A stretch of 10,276 nt of DNA from JAHFHB01 sp964393875 (GTDB lineage: Bacteria > Omnitrophota > Omnitrophia > Omnitrophales > Aquincolibacteriaceae). Shown in pieces: positions 6,968 through 10,276 of the stretch. The position numbers were made by a program, and so were the translations under genes. The number at the start of each line of letters is the position of its first letter. Positions within the stretch are counted from its first letter, which is position 1. Below the pieces are notes generated by a model, which saw only the letters and a list, made by a program, of their open reading frames with translations, searched no databases and was not told where the DNA came from. The DNA lies in the NCBI GenBank assembly GCA_964393875.1, contig CAYMUZ010000232.1:1-10276 (forward strand). The letters run 5' to 3'.

Positions 6968-7722
6968 AAAAAGCCTTGATTGTCATTCCCACTTACAACG
7001 AGAAAGAAAACATCCGGGAAATGATTCCCATGATCCGGCAGGTTCAGGCGCCGGGCTGGGAAATCGAAATTCTGGTAGTGGATTCCAACTCCCCGGACGG
7101 GACGGGGACACTTTTGGAATCGATGAAGGTTTCGACTCCGGGTTTGCACGTCTGTCATCAGACGCACAAGATGGGGTTAGGCAGGGCGTATCTGGACGGC
7201 TTTCGCTATCTGGAAGACAGATTGGGGGGGCGCTATGAGGCCGTCTTTACCATGGATGCGGACTTTTCGCATCACCCGCGCTACCTGCCGGCCATGCTCG
7301 ATAAACTGGAGGAGTGCGATCTTGTGGTAGGGTCACGTTACATTGCCGGGGGCCGTCTTGAGAACTGGCCGTGGGATCGCAAGGTGCTCAGCCGCTTTGC
7401 CAATTTTTATGCCAAGACCCTGACGGGTGTTCCCGTGCACGATTTAACCGCCGGCTTTCATTGCTTCCGCCGCACGACCTTGCGCAAGGTCTTAAAATTA
7501 CAGCATTTGTTTATCGATTCCGAGGGCTACGCTTTTCTAATCGAGTTGAAATTCTTGACCACGTATCTTGGCTATCGCGTGGGGGAAGTGCCGATTATTT
7601 TTGCGGACCGCACCCAAGGGCAGTCTAAGATCTCAGAGCGGGTGATTCTCGAGTCGTCGCTGATTCCCTGGAAATGTCTGGGAAACCGGATCGGGTTGTG
7701 GTGGCGGAAAATCAAACGGTAG
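6964..7722 (+). CDS. Polyprenyl-phosphate mannose synthase-like GT2 glycosyltransferase
   Basis: This 252-residue GT2 enzyme of the DPM1 type has no C-terminal membrane helices. Visible motifs: I-V-I-P-T-Y-N-E (6-13) at the nucleotide-binding strand; V-V-D-S-N-S-P-D-G-T (38-47), the DPM1 signature; M-D-A-D-F-S-H-H-P (97-105) with the metal-binding D98-A-D100; G-S-R-Y-I (about 123-127); and L-T-A-G-F-H-C-F (about 162-169) in place of the usual T-S-G-F-R. DPM1 enzymes transfer mannose (or another hexose) from a GDP- or UDP-sugar to dolichyl or undecaprenyl phosphate, giving the donor for GT-C enzymes such as the one encoded at 8503-10269. One oddity is serine 41 where most DPM1 proteins have aspartate. 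The gene starts inside the flippase stop (ATGA) and ends in an 11-base overlap with the convergent gene. The sugar cannot be deduced. Confidence 0.85.
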   Translation: MKKALIVIPTYNEKENIREMIPMIRQVQAPGWEIEILVVDSNSPDGTGTLLESMKVSTPGLHVCHQTHKMGLGRAYLDGFRYLEDRLGGRYEAVFTMDADFSHHPRYLPAMLDKLEECDLVVGSRYIAGGRLENWPWDRKVLSRFANFYAKTLTGVPVHDLTAGFHCFRRTTLRKVLKLQHLFIDSEGYAFLIELKFLTTYLGYRVGEVPIIFADRTQGQSKISERVILESSLIPWKCLGNRIGLWWRKIKR

Positions 7723-8464
7723 GAGCGTAGAAGGGCGTTAGGGAGTCGGGGCGGTAACCGGGGGCGCGGCGTTTGGCGGCGAAGCGGAATCCATCGAGTA
7801 AAGCACTGCCCATGATGCGCATGTTGACCGAAGATTTTCCGGCTTGCCGGCCGCGGTGGTTCGACGGCACTTCCTTGATGCGGTACTTGAGATCATAGGC
7901 TTTCACAATGATCTCCGGCAGAACAAACAGTGAGCTTGAGTCCAGCGAAATGCGGTTAAAAATATCCCGGCACCAGGCTTGAGACCAGTTGTAATCGTTG
8001 ATGCGCATCTTGAAAAGAGCATTCAGCGTGAAGATGTAAATGACTGAGAGAAAAAAACGGAAAAGTCTGTAAGCGTTTCTTTGCCAGCGTACGCCGAGCA
8101 CCAGATCGGCCTCCCCGTTTAAAAGCGGAGCAACAAACGCGGGCAGCTCACTGGAGTCAAACTCTTCATCGGCGCCGATGTACATGAGAAATCGTCCGCG
8201 GGCGCGGCGGATACCGTCTTTGAGAGAGGCGGTATATCCTTGGTTTTGTTCATGAATCATCAGTGTCGCAGCGGGATATTTTTGAATTTCTTTTTGTAAA
8301 ACGGTGCGGGTGTTGTCGCGGCTTCCGTCTTCGATGACAAGCACTTCCGATTGCCACTCGGGATGGGCATCGAGTACGGTGTGCAGATTACGCAGCATCG
8401 TGGCAATGTTCAGTTCTTCATTGTAAACGGGAACGATGAAACTGATTTTGGGTTCGTAAGACAT
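7712..8464 (-). CDS. Family 2 glycosyltransferase (DPM1/GtrB-like), minus strand
   Basis: This 250-residue GT2 protein has motifs F-I-V-P-V-Y-N-E (9-16), V-L-V-I-E-D-G-S (41-48), N-Q-G-Y-T-A-S-L-K-D-G (74-84), and D99 in I-G-A-D-E-E in the usual D-x-D place, so the first aspartate is replaced by G97. A Y-N-W-S-Q-A-W-C stretch (158-165) replaces the common T-S-G-F region. A hydrophobic segment (134-151) may dip into the membrane, but there is no C-terminal membrane pair. It likely transfers a sugar from a nucleotide donor, possibly to polyprenyl phosphate, and could feed the divergent GT-C gene. The ATG at 8464 is preferred over TTG at 8470 because a candidate promoter puts transcription start near 8466; neither start has a Shine-Dalgarno sequence. 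It is the only minus-strand gene here and so is not part of the main operon. Its stop lies inside the end of the convergent GT2 gene. Confidence 0.8.
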   Translation of the reverse strand: MSYEPKISFIVPVYNEELNIATMLRNLHTVLDAHPEWQSEVLVIEDGSRDNTRTVLQKEIQKYPAATLMIHEQNQGYTASLKDGIRRARGRFLMYIGADEEFDSSELPAFVAPLLNGEADLVLGVRWQRNAYRLFRFFLSVIYIFTLNALFKMRINDYNWSQAWCRDIFNRISLDSSSLFVLPEIIVKAYDLKYRIKEVPSNHRGRQAGKSSVNMRIMGSALLDGFRFAAKRRAPGYRPDSLTPFYAPTV

Positions 8465-8472
8465 AGACAATC

Positions 8473-8501
8473 AGACTAGGCACTTCAGCGGGGCTTGTCA
8501 A
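8473..8501 (-). promoter_or_regulatory. Candidate sigma70-type promoter of the minus-strand GT2 gene
   Basis: On the minus strand a perfect TTGACA (8501 down to 8496) is followed after 17 bases by TAGTCT (8478 down to 8473), which keeps the T-A and final T of a -10 box (three of six matches). Transcription would begin about base 8466, almost at the ATG at 8464, giving a leaderless or near-leaderless message. This fits the absence of a Shine-Dalgarno sequence. The -35 end reaches to two bases before the ATG of the divergent gene. Confidence 0.45.
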
Positions 8502-8502
8502 T

Positions 8503-10269
8503 ATGCGTGTGAATTTTCTAACAAATTTGAAGCAAAAAGTGCTGTGGGCCATGGCCGTTTTTTTCTTGGCGGGACCCTTTTGGGTACCCTTTTTTGCGGC
8601 GATGGGCGGGCACAACTCCTTTTTTTATGCAGACATGGTGGTTTCGCTCGGAATTTCACTGACCGTGGCGCTCCTTGGCGAACTTTGGTTGCCTGAGATC
8701 TGTACGCGGCTGCCCCCCGGTGTTTTGGAGGGGCTTGTCAAACACACGGGTGTGATGCTTGGGGTCATTCTCACGACGCTTCTCGTGGTTTTGGGTGGGG
8801 TCAATCAAAGTATCTTGCATCGCTTTTTAAATTCCGCCGATGAGCACTCGTGCTATTTTTTGGCCGAATGCTTGCGTAGGGGAAAACTGCTGGTGAAGCC
8901 GCACCCGCTGAGTGAGTTTTTCAATGTGGTGCATGTGGGCAACCGCGATGGGAAGTGGTTCAGCGTGTATCCGCCCGGATGGCCGGCGCTTTGGGCCTTG
9001 GGGAGCCACTTTGGAGTGGCCGACTGGATGAATCCAATCCAAACCACGCTGGCTGTTTTTTTTCTTTTTATTTCAGTCCGTCGTATTTGGGGGGCGAGTG
9101 TGGCCTGGGCTGGAACACTGCTGATTATTTTTTCTCCGTTCTTTCTTTTTACGGGAGCCTCGTACTACTCACACGCCACCTGCCTTTTGATGATGTCGCT
9201 TTTTCTCTACGCCTTTCTTCGCTGGCAGGCGGCTGGCGATGAAACCAGCCGGTCGGCGTGGGCACTTTTGGCCGGGGCGGCGGCCGGCTACGGATTGATG
9301 ACGCGCTACCTGACCATGGCCGCGTTTGCCGCGCCATTTTTATTTTGGCATTACGGGCCGCTTCTCAGGCGTAAGAGGGCGTGGCGGCGCAGTGATCTCT
9401 TTTTGCCAGTGGTGATGGGTGTTTTCATGCTGTTGATTCTGTTTCAGAACTACGCGGTCACCGGAAAACTGTTTAAAGCGCCGAATAAATACGACAAATC
9501 CTGGGAGCGTCTTGGGTTCAAACGAGGCGACTACATGCCGGGGGATGGACTGGTTTACGTTTTGACCCGTTTTTTTTATTTAATGGATTGGTATCCGCCG
9601 ATTTTGATTGCGATTTTCCTGGTGGGGTGTTTGCGTCGGATGACTTATTTCTTATTCGAAGCGCACTCCCCTTGGAAAAGGACACCCTCCGACGCTCAAA
9701 CAGTCCTCGGCTTCGCCAAAGGCTCCGAGAAACCTTCGCTGGAACCACTCTTGCGCGGGGCCTTTTTTTATCCCTCCATGATTTACTTTCTGTATTTCTC
9801 GTGGGGGGGAAATCAGTATGGGCCGCGCTATTGGTGGGAGGCGTTTCCTTTCCTGGGGTTTGCACTGGCGGACCAGATGCGTGTTTGGTGGCGGCAGGGT
9901 TCTGTGCCGCTGCGAAAATTTTTAACTGCGGCCGTGCTGGTGTCCCTGCCGGCGGGAGCCTATGCGTTTAACAAACAGGCCGCTTTCTTTGGGCCGGGAA
10001 CGCTTGCGCGGCAGGCGCTTTACACGGCGGCTGAAACAAGTCTCAAAGAACCAGCGATCGTTTTTATTCACGGTTTTTTGGGTGACAGCATGGTGATTGC
10101 GGAAGAGGATGCCGTGCGAAACTCACCACAGTTAGACGGAAAAATATTGTACGCGCATGATTTGGGGGCTCACAACCGCGAGCTGATGCAGTACTATCCT
10201 GAGCGAAAATATTATCGCGGAACGTATGATCGAAAGTCTGGAAGAGCCGTGCTGGAAAAATTGTCATGA
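8503..10269 (+). CDS. GT-C family membrane glycosyltransferase (ArnT/PMT-like)
   Basis: This 588-residue integral membrane protein has about ten hydrophobic segments (roughly 13-34, 45-63, 82-101, 180-192, 198-216, 224-240, 253-283, 299-315, 364-378, 420-434 and 443-485) and a soluble C-terminal tail (about 505-588). After an early helix comes N-S-A-D113-E114-H-S, the acidic pair expected in the first outer loop of GT-C enzymes, where it binds metal and acceptor. F-S-V-Y-P-P-G-W-P (153-161) and G-P-R-Y-W-W-E-A-F-P-F (440-450) resemble conserved stretches of PMT_2/GT39-like proteins. Such enzymes take a sugar from polyprenyl phosphate and attach it to a glycan, lipid A or protein on the periplasmic face. 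The neighbouring DPM1-like GT2 genes are plausible donor makers. The ATG at 8503 has only a weak GGGG (8490-8493) before it, 9 bases away. Residues about 386-418 look like a foreign insert in a cytoplasmic loop. Confidence 0.78.
   Translation: MRVNFLTNLKQKVLWAMAVFFLAGPFWVPFFAAMGGHNSFFYADMVVSLGISLTVALLGELWLPEICTRLPPGVLEGLVKHTGVMLGVILTTLLVVLGGVNQSILHRFLNSADEHSCYFLAECLRRGKLLVKPHPLSEFFNVVHVGNRDGKWFSVYPPGWPALWALGSHFGVADWMNPIQTTLAVFFLFISVRRIWGASVAWAGTLLIIFSPFFLFTGASYYSHATCLLMMSLFLYAFLRWQAAGDETSRSAWALLAGAAAGYGLMTRYLTMAAFAAPFLFWHYGPLLRRKRAWRRSDLFLPVVMGVFMLLILFQNYAVTGKLFKAPNKYDKSWERLGFKRGDYMPGDGLVYVLTRFFYLMDWYPPILIAIFLVGCLRRMTYFLFEAHSPWKRTPSDAQTVLGFAKGSEKPSLEPLLRGAFFYPSMIYFLYFSWGGNQYGPRYWWEAFPFLGFALADQMRVWWRQGSVPLRKFLTAAVLVSLPAGAYAFNKQAAFFGPGTLARQALYTAAETSLKEPAIVFIHGFLGDSMVIAEEDAVRNSPQLDGKILYAHDLGAHNRELMQYYPERKYYRGTYDRKSGRAVLEKLS
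9661..9760. other. Possible in-frame palindromic insert within the GT-C gene
   Basis: A stretch of about 100 bases is richer in C and in C-ending codons than the T- and G-rich sequence around it, and it encodes a polar, low-complexity loop (about residues 386-418) between two hydrophobic segments. It contains a small imperfect hairpin: CTCGG (9706-9710) with CCGAG (9725-9729), with GCC/GGC (9715-9717, 9721-9723) inside. There is also a minor CCTT/AAGG palindrome near its left end. It could be a small mobile palindromic repeat that inserted without breaking the frame, or simply a variable loop. Exact borders are unclear. Confidence 0.25.
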
Positions 10270-10276
10270 GGAACGA
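10266..10276 (+). CDS. Possible start of the next gene, cut by the window end
   Basis: An ATG at 10266 overlaps the TGA stop of the GT-C gene (ATGA), the same junction style used at three other gene borders in this window. Only three full codons (M-R-N, or M-R-K if the last codon completes otherwise) are present, and no strong Shine-Dalgarno sequence precedes it. No product can be suggested. Confidence 0.3.

Noticed and set aside
7720..7800. Intrinsic terminator after the + strand GT2 gene
   Set aside because: The G-rich stretch contains only a tiny GGTAACC palindrome and no stable stem followed by a T run, and it is coding sequence of the minus-strand gene.
9518..9865. Minus-strand open frame of 115 codons overlapping the odd segment of the GT-C gene
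   Set aside because: The GT-C frame continues through it with hydrophobic segments and family-like motifs. The antisense peptide is basic and low complexity.

Overview
The window is almost entirely protein-coding and reads as the interior of a surface-polysaccharide (O-antigen or capsule type) biosynthesis locus from a bacterium of roughly balanced base composition. It contains no rRNA, tRNA or housekeeping marker. The taxon therefore cannot be fixed; the Wzx-type flippase and the ArnT/PMT-like GT-C transferase fit a Gram-negative cell envelope, possibly from an uncultured lineage. No IS element, CRISPR array, tRNA or phage gene was seen, and no gene-free stretch exceeds 40 bases.

Region 1 (1-3637) is a sugar-modification module. 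It holds the 3' end of a HisF-like cyclase (WbuZ type), an N-acetyl sugar amidotransferase (WbpG/WbuX/PseA type), a 511-residue protein made of two amidohydrolase-like halves, and a 10-formyl-tetrahydrofolate-dependent formyltransferase. The genes touch or overlap, so they are very probably one transcript with coupled translation. The HisF-like protein (with a HisH partner expected just upstream) supplies ammonia for turning a sugar N-acyl group into an amidine. A formyltransferase and a tandem amidohydrolase directly in this string are not part of the textbook amidination set and are the most interesting content of the window.

Region 2 (3634-7722) is assembly and export. It has a 617-residue GT-B-like surface-carbohydrate protein, a Wzx-type multi-pass flippase, and a polyprenyl-phosphate-mannose-synthase-like GT2 enzyme. 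All are on the + strand, joined by 4-8 base overlaps.

Region 3 (7712-10276) begins with the only minus-strand gene, a second GT2 enzyme. It overlaps its convergent neighbour by 11 bases and has a good candidate promoter that would give an almost leaderless mRNA. After a 38-base divergent gap comes a 588-residue GT-C membrane glycosyltransferase on the + strand, and the first codons of what may be a further gene at the window edge.

Working model (inference): a nucleotide-activated amino sugar or nonulosonic acid is N-formylated and/or amidinated by region 1, joined to a lipid-linked glycan, and flipped by Wzx. The DPM1-like GT2 enzymes load single sugars on polyprenyl phosphate for the GT-C enzyme, which transfers them on the outer face of the inner membrane.
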